Below are positions 11,914 through 22,684 of a DNA stretch of 64,000 bases, piece after piece; position 1 is the first letter of the stretch, and each line of letters opens with the position of its first letter. The stretch spans positions 119,916,384 through 119,980,383 of the forward strand of contig NC_133391.1 of NCBI RefSeq assembly GCF_047511655.1, written 5' to 3'. Position numbers and translations under genes: made by a program. The notes under the pieces were generated by a model. It was not told where the DNA came from. It saw nothing but the letters and a program-made list of their open reading frames with translations, and did not search any database. This DNA comes from Castor canadensis. Taxonomy: Eukaryota > Chordata > Mammalia > Rodentia > Castoridae.

Positions 11914-12170
11914 TGGGAAGGAAGGAAGAAAGGGAAGGAGGGAGAGAAGGAAGGAAAGAAGAAAGGAAGGAAGAAAGGAAGGGAGGGAAGGAGGGAGGGA
12001 GGGAGAGGAGGGAGGGAGAGGAGGGAGGGAGGGAGGGAGAGGAGGGAGGGAGGGAGAGGAGGGAGGGAGAAGGAAAGGAAGGAGAAAGAATTCAGAAAGG
12101 CAGGAAGGCAGGAAGGAAGGAGGGAGGGAGAGAGCGAGGCAGGGAGGGAGGAAGGAAGGAAGGAAGATAT
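11914..12170. repeat. (GGAA)n / (GGGA)n purine microsatellite
   Basis: About 250 bp of almost pure purine on the plus strand, built from GGAA, GGGA and GAGG units in irregular blocks. The long open frames across it (11650-12447 plus, 11910-12416 minus) exist only because the repeat lacks stop codons. GGAA is the ETS-factor core, so repeated binding is possible in principle. Confidence 0.95.
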
Positions 12171-12469
12171 GTTCCCCTTGTCATCATGGCCCCTGTCACT
12201 TTCCAAGACGTGGGCAGGAGCAGGTGTCTGCCTGGCCTGGATAGCCTCACTGGTCATATCTAGCTTCATACTTCCCTTCAAGCCAGGTGACATGGCATCA
12301 TTAGGGACAGAATCCAAAATAACTAGAAAAGATAAATCCATAGAATTCCTGGCCAAGGAGGAAACCAGAATCCCAAAGAATTCTGGCTTATTCTCCTGGA
12401 GGCAGAAGCAGATCATTTTGAAGCCAGGAAGTCAGTGGCTGGGGTGATTCCTCCCTCTCTACTCAGGGA

Positions 12470-12720
12470 TGTACACATACTTATTTGTGTCCTGAGCCCT
12501 TCCTGTTAACTGTGTAAGGCCACAAGCCCTTTACCAGCAGATCCTCATTTAGTCTGTAACGACCCACACAATTGGTATCATTTGTATTTGCACTTAACAG
12601 ATCGGAAGCAGGCTCCAAGACAGCTTGAATAAATTGCCTAAGGTTTCCGGCAACTAACAGAAGAGGCAGGATTCAAATTCATATTTCCTGATTCCTCTTA
12701 ACCACTATGATAAAGTATCT
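12470..12720 (+). mobile_element. MIR SINE
   Basis: Order of MIR words: 'acaagccctttaccagcaga' near 12522, 'tttgcacttaacagatcgga' near 12586, 'ttgaataaattgcctaaggt' near 12625, 'aggattcaaattcatatttc' near 12668, 'cctcttaaccactatgataa' near 12694. Diverged and inactive. Confidence 0.65.
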
Positions 12721-13404
12721 TTAAGAGACCTAGGACTTAGGATTTGAAAACAAAGCCACTCTCCATATGTGCAGGAAAAAGGAAGTGGGGTAATTCTCCA
12801 TAAAGGAAGAAGGTGCTGTCTAGAGCCCTGTGAATGGAGGTTGAAGGGAGGAGATGCACTAACATTGGATGCCACTGTAGCTCACTCCTTCTGGAACAGG
12901 GCGTACCCACCATGAATCCCCTCCTGAGTCTTTGCCCACTTGATGCAGTTGCTGAACCAAGGTCCTTATTCCCGGCCAAGTTTTCAGGAACTTGTCAATT
13001 TTCTCACACTCCCCATGCCTGACAATTGATTGCTCATGATTATTTGCAAAAGCAGAAATACAAATGCTATTAACTGGTAATAAAACTAGTCAGCCATTTC
13101 TAAAACCCAGTGCTGGAAACTGCTCCGTGGCCTTTGGGGACCCTTGGTTTGCCAGGTCTGGCTAAAGCAAACATCTCTTTTGATACTAAAATGTCCAGGG
13201 TGGCAATCCTGCCTTTTGTTCCTTCAAAAATGTATAGAATGATGAGGACTGGTGGGGTCAGGGAATGGGAGATTGTCTTTTAAGAATCATGGAAAGCTTT
13301 CAGAATTCTTAATTCCAGAATCACCATCCTATTTCAATATGTAGATTTTATAGTTTTTTCAGGTAATATTGCTTTTTTTAAAGAAAAATGTAGACATGTA
13401 CTAA
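12721..13404. other. No recognised feature
   Basis: Unique-looking sequence. The open frames at 12737-13022 overlap on both strands and show no protein family signature. Confidence 0.4.
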
Positions 13405-14420
13405 GCATTCATTAACCATCTATTGATTCCTGGCACAGTGCTGGAAACTGTGGATATCAAGGAAGGGTTCCCCATACTTCTTCAGGGCACTTACAATCTA
13501 GCTAGGGACATACAACCTACACATAAAGCAACTGAAGACCTAGACAGGGCAGAACAGAGTTGGCATGAGATGTTGACCTGCTTATGGGGGAAATGGACAG
13601 CACAGGACATAGCCAGAGGGGAAGCCCATGGTTCGGCCAGACCCTGCCCCTATCCTCAGTATACCTCATGGGACTTCTGTTATCTGTAAAATGCCAGAGT
13701 TCAGTTCTTTCAAAAAAAAAAAATTGAGTGCTAAGCACAAACCAGGCACAACGTGGTTGCAATGACACAGTGTTGAACAAGATAATGGCCTTCCCAGTGG
13801 ATATTCTGGTGTGGTGGGGAGGAAAGGGAAGCAGACAGTAAATAGACAAATGCACGAGCATATTACATGGTAAGTAGAAATAAGGGCTAGGAAGAAAAGT
13901 AAATCAAGATGGGGACAGCAAGTGGCACTGGGCAGTCCCAGCAATGGCGGCATGGGGAGATCTCACCCATCAGCTGTTATTAGACTGAGGATCTGGAAGA
14001 AGTGAGGCAGCCCAAAGGGAAACCCAGAGTGGGGGGAGAACATTTCTGGAAGGATGGACAGCAAGACAAAGCCCTGGGACAGGACTGACTCACAGCATTG
14101 GCACTGTAGAGTGGAGGGGAGTGCACAGCAGCCAGGAGCCAGGCCCTGAAGGCCTTGTGGGCATGATGAGCAGTAGGAATGGAAAGCCTGTGGCGGCTTC
14201 AGAATGTGTGCCAGAGTACACGGAACTGGCTCCCATGGAAGCACTGAGACTCAGCAAGACAGTCCTGAGTGAGAAGGATCTGGAATGGAGGCATCCAAGG
14301 CTCACTCCTCACAGTTAGGATGGTATGAGCACCTTGGCGGGTAGGGAATGATTTAATTCGGGAAGTCACCAAGCTAAAGGGGAAACAATATCAAGGGTAG
14401 AGGTTCAGAGCCAAGGAGAC
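13405..14420 (-). mobile_element. L2 LINE fragments, antisense
   Basis: At least two antisense L2 stretches. The first (about 13405-13565) has 'cctggcacagtgctggaaac' near 13430. The second (about 13705-14420) has 'gaacaagataatggccttcc' near 13775 and 'gccctgaaggccttgtgggc' near 14142. Several 60-115-codon frames lie here on both strands; they are shadows in an old repeat. I cannot tell whether the two parts were one insertion. Confidence 0.6.
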
Positions 14421-14790
14421 TCTCAGACATTTCACAAGCAAATTATGAAGTAGGTGTGTCTTTGGCCCTCCAAGGCAGTCAGCACCCTGCTTCTGTCCTT
14501 AGACTCCCAATGTGATGTCCTATTAAGGCCAAGCAAGGTTCTGTGCCAAACACCAACCTGCCATTCAAAACTCACTTGTCTGTGTTTCGTTTTCATTGTT
14601 ATTGAACAAGTGCACATGAATGTTAAATCCAACATTGTGGGCCAGTGCTTCTCAAACTTTCTAGACATGTTCTAAGGAGAATAGAAAACCTAGTGGCCCA
14701 GGACATCTGAAAGTGCAAAGCGAGAAGTAGTCCATTGCAAGCAGGAAAGAGGGGAAGACTCATGGGTGTTTGTTTGTTGGTTTTGATATT
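14421..14790. other. No recognised feature
   Basis: Unique-looking. Short frames on both strands (14432-14675) are mutual shadows without motifs. Confidence 0.4.
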
Positions 14791-14793
14791 TTG

Positions 14794-14907
14794 GGTTTTT
14801 TGAGACAGGGTCTCTATATGGAGCTCAGGCTGGCTTGGAACTCGAGATCTTCCTACCTCTGCCTCCCAAGGGCTGGGATTATAGGTGTGTACCATCACAC
14901 CCAACTT
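14794..14907 (-). mobile_element. B1-like SINE, minus strand
   Basis: A minus-strand 7SL-derived unit: 'ttttttgagacagggtctct' at the left, 'gctcaggctggcttggaact' in the middle, 'ctgcctcccaagggctggga' near 14859, and 'ggtgtgtaccatcacaccc' at the right. Confidence 0.85.
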
Positions 14908-15438
14908 CATGTTTTATCTTAAAACTCATGTGAATATTGCCTTGTATTTTAGATCTATTTGTAAGAACTTAGCAATGATGTTTTATCTTATTCAATGAGC
15001 AAATGTGATCCTCCAGGAAGATATGGCACTTTTATGCCTTGCCACACATCTGGAATACTGTATGGTGCCCAAAGGACTGGATAAGCTCCATTAAGTTAGT
15101 AACTAAACCTGGTTGAAGCACTCAGGAAATGCCCTAGGGCATCAACTGCCCTGTGCTAGACTCTAGGGTGTCAGGGGGGTCTACCTCTGCTCTGCTCCCA
15201 CACTCACATGGCTTAATGTTCTCCCTGTCTCCCCTCATCCAGTGTTTGAGGCCCAGCTGGGGCTAACTCAGTAGCTCAGTGACCCTGTCCCACAAACAGT
15301 CACAATCACCTGCACAGAAACAACAATATATTGTCAAGTAAGGCACTGCTCAGAATCCATGAAATAAAAACCCTGTGCCCTCTCCTAACTAGAGCCTATC
15401 CTAAGCATAGTGGTGCGATGGACCTGTGAAAAGGTATA
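14908..15438. other. No recognised feature
   Basis: No repeat or gene could be assigned; a short SINE-like word run near 15250-15300 is too weak to call. Confidence 0.35.
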
Positions 15439-15625
15439 GGCTGGGCTGGGGACACAGCTTGAGTGCAGAGTGCTTTTTATTTTTTTCGGCAGCACTGGGG
15501 TTTGAACTCAGGGTCTCCCACTTGCTAGGCAGGCACTCTTACCATTTGAGCCATTCCAGCAGCCTGAATGTAGAGTCCTTTCCTAGCAAGCATGAGGCCC
15601 TGAGTTCAAACCCCAGTACCATGGT
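15439..15625 (+). mobile_element. ID-like SINE interrupted by an inverted ID-like SINE
   Basis: The outer plus-strand copy starts at 15439 (ggctgggctggggacac) and resumes at 15580 with 'tcctagcaagcatgaggccc' and 'gagttcaaaccccagtacc'. Between them lies a minus-strand copy (15475-15565). GAGTGCAGAGTGCT (15461-15474) and GAATGTAGAGTCCT (15566-15579) are the duplicated target inside the outer SINE. The two copies can pair as a hairpin if transcribed. Confidence 0.85.
15475..15565 (-). mobile_element. ID-like SINE nested in the opposite orientation
   Basis: Minus-strand ID-like unit: T-rich tail complement at 15475, B-box complement 'ggggtttgaactcagggtct', then 'cttgctaggcaggcactctt' and the A-box complement 'accatttgagccattcc'. 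Confidence 0.85.
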
Positions 15626-16544
15626 GGGGGTCAGGAGGGATTACAGAGTTTTGGCAGGCAATACTTAGTGTTTGAAGAGACTTTTTAACTGAAGCATATA
15701 TGTTAAGTTGGCACCACTAACAAAACTCAATAAATCCATTTAATTAAAGAAAAGAATCAAGGATTCCCATTGGAGGGAATATAAGTCTTAAATAAAGACT
15801 AATGCTGTCCAGGCTCCACGGTGATTAACTTAAGCAAGTGCAAGTTGTGTCCAACACGAGTTGAGCCCTGGATGCCAGGTGGAACTGGTCCCCATCTTAG
15901 CATGCACACATGGCAGCTCTGCTGCTGTCATCAAGTCTCCCCCTTTGAAGCTGCAGTGGACAAGATAGCATCCTCACGGGTCCGGCTCCGCCTGGTCCTA
16001 GCTGTGCTTTGCAGCATCTCTGAGCAGCCATGTTTCTCCTGTTATGTTTGTTTAATGTCTGACATTTCGGCTCATCCTGTAATGGATCTGATTACTTGTG
16101 CATGCACAGTTACCCACGCAGACGTGTTTATTTGGGGGGAGAAAGAGAACCGAGAAGGATCCCTGCACCCAGAATGCATGCGTCCACGCCACTGTTGTAT
16201 TCAAGGCTCTAGTAACAATATTTTGAGGGACTTATTCAAAACACCGTCCTTCCTTCCAACTCATGATCCATATTCTGGCCACTAGGAAAAGGGAAGGAAG
16301 CCATGTGGCACAGCTGACGGTGCTGCAGGTTGAGCAGGCTGCTGCTGCCACACAGTGGGGACCGTCCAGACAGCAGCCACCTGAAGCTACCTGCTCCATC
16401 CGATGGGAAGACAGACCTGCCTTTACTCTTCTCACCTAACAGGCTGAAAAACAGCAAGTGCATGACGCTTCACATGATCACAGCTGCGCCATGCAATGCA
16501 GAACGAGCTGAACGCACGAGAAAGACACTAACCGGGCTCTAAGG
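15626..16544. other. Unique sequence; possible conserved noncoding element
   Basis: No repeats recognised. About 15,950-16,160 carries well-mixed composition with several CpGs and TAAT or ATTA words. The 154-codon frame (15821-16285) lacks any recognised domain, and overlapping minus frames exist at 16232-16463. I leave all of them uncalled. Confidence 0.25.
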
Positions 16545-16728
16545 CCTGGTGTGTGGACGCATCTGTGGCCACAGCTGCCTGAGGGAGGATCTCAGTCCAA
16601 GGCCAGCCCCAGCAAAGTAGCGTGAGGCCCTATCTGAAAAACAAGTGAAAGACAAGAGAAGTAGAGGCAGGGCACAAGGGGTACAGCAAGCTCAAGGCCC
16701 CGAGTTCAATCCCCAGTACAGCAAAATA
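16545..16728 (+). mobile_element. Decayed dimeric SINE (7SL-like arm + ID-like head)
   Basis: The left part carries 'gaggatctcagtccaaggcc' and 'ccctatctgaaaaacaag'; the right part carries 'ccccgagttcaatccccagt' before an A-rich end. The ID-like A-box region is poorly preserved. Confidence 0.55.
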
Positions 16729-16854
16729 AGTAAATATAATGTCATTTTGTTATTTTACTTGATTTCCTAAAAATTGAGTGTTTGTAGTATTTATAGTAAG
16801 AACAGTTTTTTAAAACTTCAGCTCTATGTATGGTTTCTGTGTTGCTTCTGTTGT

Positions 16855-16932
16855 GTTGTTTTTGCAATGTTAGAAATGGAACCCAAAGCCTATTAGGCAA
16901 GCATTCTACCACTGATATGCATCCCCAGTCTT
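16855..16932 (-). mobile_element. ID-like SINE, minus strand, decayed
   Basis: 'ttagaaatggaacccaaagc', 'attaggcaagcattctacca' and 'ctgatatgcatccccagtc' follow the minus-strand ID pattern with many changes. Confidence 0.6.
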
Positions 16933-17066
16933 GGATATATGTTATTGTACTTTTAAAAAATTAACATACCTAATCCAAAGAAAGTAGAATTATTGCTTTA
17001 CAGTACAAAAGAATATCTCAGTCTGGCAAGGATCTCAGGGGTAAGAGATCCCCATATCAATAAACA

Positions 17067-17274
17067 AGCCAGGTGTGGTGGTACATGGCTGTACTCTCAG
17101 CTACATAGGAGGCGTAGTAAGGAAGATTGTGGTCTGAAGTCAACCTTGGGCAAAAAGCACCATCCCCTATCTGAAAAATAATTAAAATAAAAAAGAATCG
17201 GGGGGTGGTGGCTCAAGTGGTAGAGCAGATGCCTAGCAAGCATAAGGCCCTGAATTCAAACTCCAGTACCACTA
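17067..17274 (+). mobile_element. Dimeric SINE (second 7SL-like arm + ID-like head)
   Basis: The left arm is the 'second' 7SL-like module (gccaggtgtggtggtacatg, 'caaaaagcaccatcccctat' near 17150), followed by an A-rich linker and an ID-like head (ggtggctcaagtggtagagc, 'cctagcaagcataaggccct'). The same arm occurs in the middle of the trimeric SINEs elsewhere in the window. Confidence 0.75.
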
Positions 17275-17436
17275 AGAAAATAAGAACTCAATCTGTGATA
17301 ATAATCTTTGTTTCTTAAAAGCCTCCCTTTTTGATTAAGCTAAGCATTGATTTTAGGTAGAATCCTCCTATCCAAAATATTAATAATTATTATGGAGTAA
17401 ATGGAAGCATTTGTTGAAGACACATGTGTTGGGGAG

Positions 17437-17528
17437 TTTGTTTTTGTTTCCAGGTACTATGATTTGAACTCAGGGCCTTGCACTTGTAAAGCAGGCACTC
17501 TACCACTTGAGCCACTCCCAGTCCTCTT
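17437..17528 (-). mobile_element. ID-like SINE, minus strand
   Basis: 'tgatttgaactcagggcctt', 'aaagcaggcactctaccact' and 'tgagccactcccagtcc' are the minus-strand B-box to A-box order. It abuts the tail of the large L1 immediately downstream. Confidence 0.85.
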
Positions 17529-18029
17529 TGCTTTAGATTTTTTTTTTTAATTTTTATTTTATTCATATGTGCATACAATGTTTGGGTCATTTCTCCCACC
17601 TTCCCCACCCCCTCCCATACGCCTCTGCCACCTCCCTCTTCCCCCCACCCCCTCGCTACCCGGCAGAAACTATTTTGCCCTTATCTCTAATTTTGTTGAA
17701 GAGAGAGTATAAGCAATAATAGGAAGGAACAAGGGTTTTTGCTGGTTGAGCTAAGGATAGCTATACAGGGAGTTGACTCACATTAATTTCCTGTGCGCGT
17801 GTGTTACCTTTGAAGTTAATTATTCTTGAAATAACCTTTTCTTTAGTTCCTTGTCCCCTTCTCCTATTGGCCTCAGTTGCCCCAAAGTATCTGCTTTAGT
17901 TTCTCTGCATTGAGGGCAACAAATGCTATCTAGTTTTTTGGGTGTCTTATCTATCCTCACTCCTCCCTTGTGTGCTCTCGCCTCTTCATGTGATCAAAGT
18001 CCAATCTCCTTGTTGTGTTTGCCCTTGAT

Positions 18030-21000
18030 CTAATGTCCACATATGAGGGAGAACATACGATTTTTGGTCTTTTGGGCCAGGCTAACCTCACTCAGAATGA
18101 TGTTCTCCAATTCCATCCATTTACCAGCAAATGATAACATTTCATTCTTCTTCATGGCTGCATAAAATTCCATTGTGTATAGATACCACATTTTCTTAAT
18201 CCATTCATCAGTAGTTGGGCATCTTGGCTGTTTCCATAACTTGGCTATTGTGAATAGTGCTGCAATAAACATGGGTGTGCAGGTGCCTCTGGAGTAACCT
18301 GTGTCACATTCTTTTGGGTATATCCCCAAGAGTGGTGTTGCTGGATCATATGGCAGATCTATGTTTAGGTTTTTAAGAAGCCTCCATATTTTTTTCCAGA
18401 GTGGTTGAACTAGTTTACATTCCCACCAGCAGTGTAAGAGGGTTCCTTTTTCCCCACGTCCCCGCCAACACCTGTTGGTGGTGGTATTGCTAATGATGGC
18501 TATTCTAACAGGGGTGAGGTGGAATCTTAGTGTGGTTTTAATTTGCATTTTCTTTATGGCTAGAGATGATGAGCATTTTTTCATGTGTTTTTTGGCCATT
18601 TGAATTTCTTCTTTTGAGAAAGTTTTGTTTAGTTCACTTGCCCATTTCTTTATTGGTTCATTAGTTTTGGGAGAATTTAGTTTTTTGAGTTCCATATATA
18701 TTCCGGTTATCAGTCCTTTGTCTGATGTGTAGCTGGCAAATATTTTCTCCCACTCTGTGGGTGTTCTCTTCAGTTTAGAGACCATTTCTTTTGATGAACA
18801 GAAGCTTTTTAGTTTTATGAGGTCCCATTTATCTATGCTATCTCTTAGTTGCTGTGCTGCTGGGGTTCCATTGAGAAAGTTCTTGCCTATAACTATTAAT
18901 TCCAGAGTATTTCCTACTCTTTCCTATATCAACTTTAGAGTTTGGGGTCTGATATTAAGATCCTTGATCCATTTTGAATTAATATTGGTATAGGGTGATA
19001 TACATGGATCTAGTTTCAGTTTTTTGCAGACTGCTAACCAGTTTTCCCAGCAGTTTTTGTTGAAGAGGCTGTCTTTTCTCCATTGTATATTTTTAGCACC
19101 TTTGTCAAAGACAAGTTGGTTATACTTGTGTGGCTTCATATCTGGGTCCTCTATTCTGTTCTACTGGTCTTCATGTCTGTTTTTGTGCCAGTACCATGCT
19201 GTTTTTATTGTTATTGCTTTGTAATATAGTTTGAAGTCAGGTATTGTGATACCTACAGCATTGTTCTTTTGACTGAGTATTGCCTTGGCTATTAGTGGCC
19301 TCTTGTGTTTCCAAATAAACTTAACGGTAGATTTTTCAATGTCTTTAATGAATGTCATTGGAATTTTGATGGGAATTGCATTAAACATGCAGATTACTTT
19401 TGTGAGTATAGACATTTTTACTATGTTGATTCTACCAATCCATGAGCATGGGAGGTCTCTCCACTTTCTATAAACTTCCTCAATCTGTTTCTTCAGATTT
19501 TATAGTTTTCCTTGTAGAGGTCGTTCACATCCTTTGTTAGGTTTATACTTAGGTATTTTATTTTCTTTGAGGCTATTGTAAATGGAATTGTTTTCATACA
19601 TTCTTTCTCAGTTTGTTAATTATTGGTGTATAGAAATGCTAATGATTTTTCTATGTTGATTTTATATCCTGCTACCTTGCTATAGCTGTTGATGGTGTCT
19701 AGGAGCTTCTGAGTAGAGTTTTTTGGGTCTTTAAGGTATAGGATCATGTCATCTGCAAACAGGGATATTTTGACAGTTTCTTTACCTATTTGTATTCCTT
19801 TTATTCCTTCTTCTTGACTAATTGCTGTGGCTAGGAATTCCAGCACTATGTTGAATAGGAGTGGAGATAGTGGGCATCCTTGTCTAGTTCCTGATTTTAG
19901 AGGGAATGGTTTCAGTTTTTCTCCATTAAGTATAATGCTGGCTGTAGGTTTGTCATATATAGCTTTTATAATGTTGAGGTACTTTCCTTCTATTCCTAGT
20001 TTTCTTAGAGCTTTTATTATGAAATGGTGTTGGATTTATCAAAGGCTTTTTCTGCATCTATCGAGATGATCAAGTGGTTTTTGTCTTTGCTTCTGTTAAT
20101 GTGGTTTATTACATTTATTGATTTTTGTATGTTGAACCACCCCTGCATTCCTGGGATGAAGCCTACTTGGTTGTGCTGAATGATCTTTTTGATGTGTTGT
20201 TGAATTCAGTTTGCCATAATTTTATTGAGGATTTTTGCATCAATGTTCATTAAGGAGATTGGCCTATAGTTCTCCTTTTTGGAGGTGTCTTTGCCTGGTT
20301 TTGAGATAAGTGTAATACAGGCTTCATAAAATGTGTTAGGCAGTTTTCCTTCTGTTTCTATTTTGTGGAAAAGTTTAAGGAGGGTTGGTATCAGTTCTTC
20401 TTTAAAGGTCTGATAGAATTCAGCAGAGAATCCATCAGGTCCTGGACTTTTCTTTTTTGGGAGACTCTTGATTGCTGCTTCAATTTCATCTTGTGTTATA
20501 GATCTATTCAGGTGATTAATATCCTTTTGGTTCAGTTTTGGATGATCATATGTATCTAGAAATCTGTCCATTTCTTTAAGATTTTTGAATTTATTTGAAT
20601 ATAGGTTCTCAAAGTAGTCTCCAATGATTTCCTGGACTTCCATGGTGTTTGTTGTTATCTCCCCTTTTGCATTCCTGATTCTACTAATTTGGGTTTTTTC
20701 TCTCCTCATTTTAGTCAGGTTTGCCAGGGATCTGTCGATCTTGTTTATTTTTTCCAAGAACCAACTTTTTGTTTCATTAATTCTTTGTATGGTTTTTTTG
20801 GTTTCTATTTCATTGATTTCAGCTCTTATTTTTATTATTTCTTTCCTTCTATTTGTTTTGGGATTTGCTTGTTCTTGTTTTTCTAGGAGTTTGAGATGTA
20901 TCATTAGGTCATTGATTTGGGATCTTTCAGTCTTTTTAATATATGCACTCATGGCTATAAACTTTCCTCTCAGGACTGCCTTTGCTGTGTCCCATAGGTT

Positions 21001-21830
21001 CTGGTAGGTTGTGTTTTCATTTTCATTGTCTTCCAGGAACTTTTTAATTTCCTTTTTTATTTCATCAATGACCCATTTTTTATTAAGCAATGAGTTATTC
21101 AGTTTCCATCTGTTTGCATGTTCTTTGTCTTTACTTTTGTTGTTGAGTTCTAGTTTTATTGCATTGTGATCAGATAGAATGCATGGTATAATTTCTATTT
21201 TCTTATATTTGCTGAGGCTTGCTTTGTACCCTAGGATATGATCTATTTTGGAGAAGGTTCCATGGGCTGCTGAGAAGAATGTATATTGTATAGAAGTTGG
21301 ATGAAATGTTCTGTAGACATCTACTAGGTCTATTTGATCTATTGTATATTTTAGATCTTGGATTTCTTTATTGATTTTTTGTTTGGATGACCTATCTATT
21401 GATGATAATGGGGTGTTAAAGTCTCCCACAACCATTGTGTTGGAGTTAATGTATGCTTTTAGGTCCTTCAGGGTATGTTTGATGAAATTGGGTGTGTTGA
21501 CATTGGGTGCATATAGGTTGATAATAGTTATTTCCTTTTGGTCTATTTCCCCTTTTATTAGTATGGAATGTTCTTCTTTATCTCATTTGATCCATGTAGG
21601 TTTGAAGTCTACTTTGTCAGAGGTAAGTATTGCTAGTCCTGCCTGTTTTCGGGGGCCACTGGCTTGGTAAATCTTCTTCCAGCCTTTCATCCTAAGGCTA
21701 TGCTTATTTCTGTTGGTGATATGGGTCTCCTGTAAGCAACAAATTGTTGGATCTTCCTTTTTAATCCAGTTTGTCACATGGTGCCTTTTGATGGAGGAAT
21801 TAATTCCTTTAACATTGTGTTAATATTGAT
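18030..21830 (-). pseudogene. L1 ORF2 (endonuclease-reverse transcriptase), broken
   Basis: ORF2 normally encodes an about 1,270-residue protein that nicks target DNA and copies L1 RNA in place. It survives here in separate minus-strand frames. 21777-21583 holds the start of the endonuclease with CLQETH. 21435-20206 (409 codons) holds [11 protein letters not shown] and SDHNAIKLE of the endonuclease, then the first reverse transcriptase blocks ([27 protein letters not shown]). 19846-19616 has the catalytic FADDM (F in place of the common Y). 19415-19161 and 19139-18924 carry the thumb and downstream parts. 18785-18030 carries the C-terminus with the cysteine-rich [15 protein letters not shown]. 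Frameshifts and stops separate these frames, so no complete enzyme is made. The 20206-21435 frame is the longest in the window. Confidence 0.92.
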
Positions 21831-21984
21831 AGGATTGTGGTGATTCCTGTCATTTAGTTGTCTTAGTTGTTTGAGGGTTTGATTATGTGTAGCTAAATCA
21901 ATGTTACTCTCTACTTTCTTGCTTTTTCTTTTTCTGTACTTTGGTACTGCCTGCCCTTTCATGGTTATGTTGGGTTTCACTTTC

Positions 21985-22684
21985 TGTTATTATTATGTTG
22001 AATATATTATGCATTCCTTTTGCTTGTACCTCTTCTCCTTCTTCAATGCCCATGATTCTCAAGTTTGGTTTTTTGATGGCATCAGTGAGTTTTTGCATTT
22101 TCTTTTCACAGGTCTTGAGTTGTTTAACTAATAGTTCTTCAGTTTTTCCTGAATTACCATTTCATCTTTGAGTTCTGAGATTCTGTCTTCTGTTTGTTCT
22201 GTTCTGCTGGATTGGCCTTCCGTTTTGTTTTACAATTCTCTTTTGTTCTTTTTTCTGAGGTTTTCCATATCCTGAGTCGTTTTCTCTTTAATGTTGTCTA
22301 TTTTCATCCTGAGTTCATTTATCTCTTTATTAATCATGTTCTTTGTTTCACTTTGGTGTTTATACAGTGCTTCTATGGTTTCTTTTATTTCTTCTATGCT
22401 TTTTCAAATTCTCCATTTTTGTTGTCTTGGAATTTCTTGAGTGTCTCCTGTACATTTTGGTTGACCATACCCAGTATCATCTTTATAAAATTCTCATTGA
22501 TTACCTGTAGTGTTTATTCTTTTAAATTATTCTTGTAAGCTTCATTGGGTTCTTTGTCATAGTTTATCTTCATTTTGTTGGAGTCTGGATCTGAGTATCT
22601 GTTTTCTTCATTTCCCTCTGGTTCCTGTACTAATTTTTTGCTGTGGGGAAACTGGTTTCCCTGTTTTTTCTGTCTTCCCGTCAT
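21985..22684 (-). pseudogene. L1 ORF1 (RNA-binding protein), broken, C-terminus missing
   Basis: The likely start is ATG at 22684 (MTGRQKKQGNQFPHSKK), a basic N-terminus typical of L1 ORF1. The frame ends at 22514, and later frames show coiled-coil-like Lys/Glu/Gln-rich sequence. At 22098-22010 the piece KKPNLRIMGIEEGEEVQAKG matches the entry to the RNA-recognition domain. After 'GMHNIFN' the expected RNA-binding and C-terminal domains (about 150-180 residues) do not follow; the sequence is soon in the region before ORF2. A deletion of about 0.5 kb is therefore likely. Known role of the family: trimeric nucleic-acid chaperone coating L1 RNA. Confidence 0.7.

Noticed and set aside
11650-12447. 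A 265-codon plus-strand frame and a 168-codon minus-strand frame
   Set aside because: Both are kept open by the GGAA microsatellite, with low-complexity Lys/Gly/Arg/Glu or Ser/Pro/Leu/Phe content and no domain.
13405-14420. Possible multi-exon gene from the density of 60-115-codon frames
   Set aside because: The region reads as antisense L2; frames occur equally on both strands.
15821-16285. A 154-codon plus-strand frame rich in cysteine
   Set aside because: No known cysteine spacing or domain; shadow frames on the other strand; more likely noncoding unique DNA.
20206-21435. A host reverse transcriptase gene
   Set aside because: Endonuclease and reverse transcriptase blocks lie inside an L1 with matching 5'UTR, ORF1 and 3'UTR; this is broken L1 ORF2.
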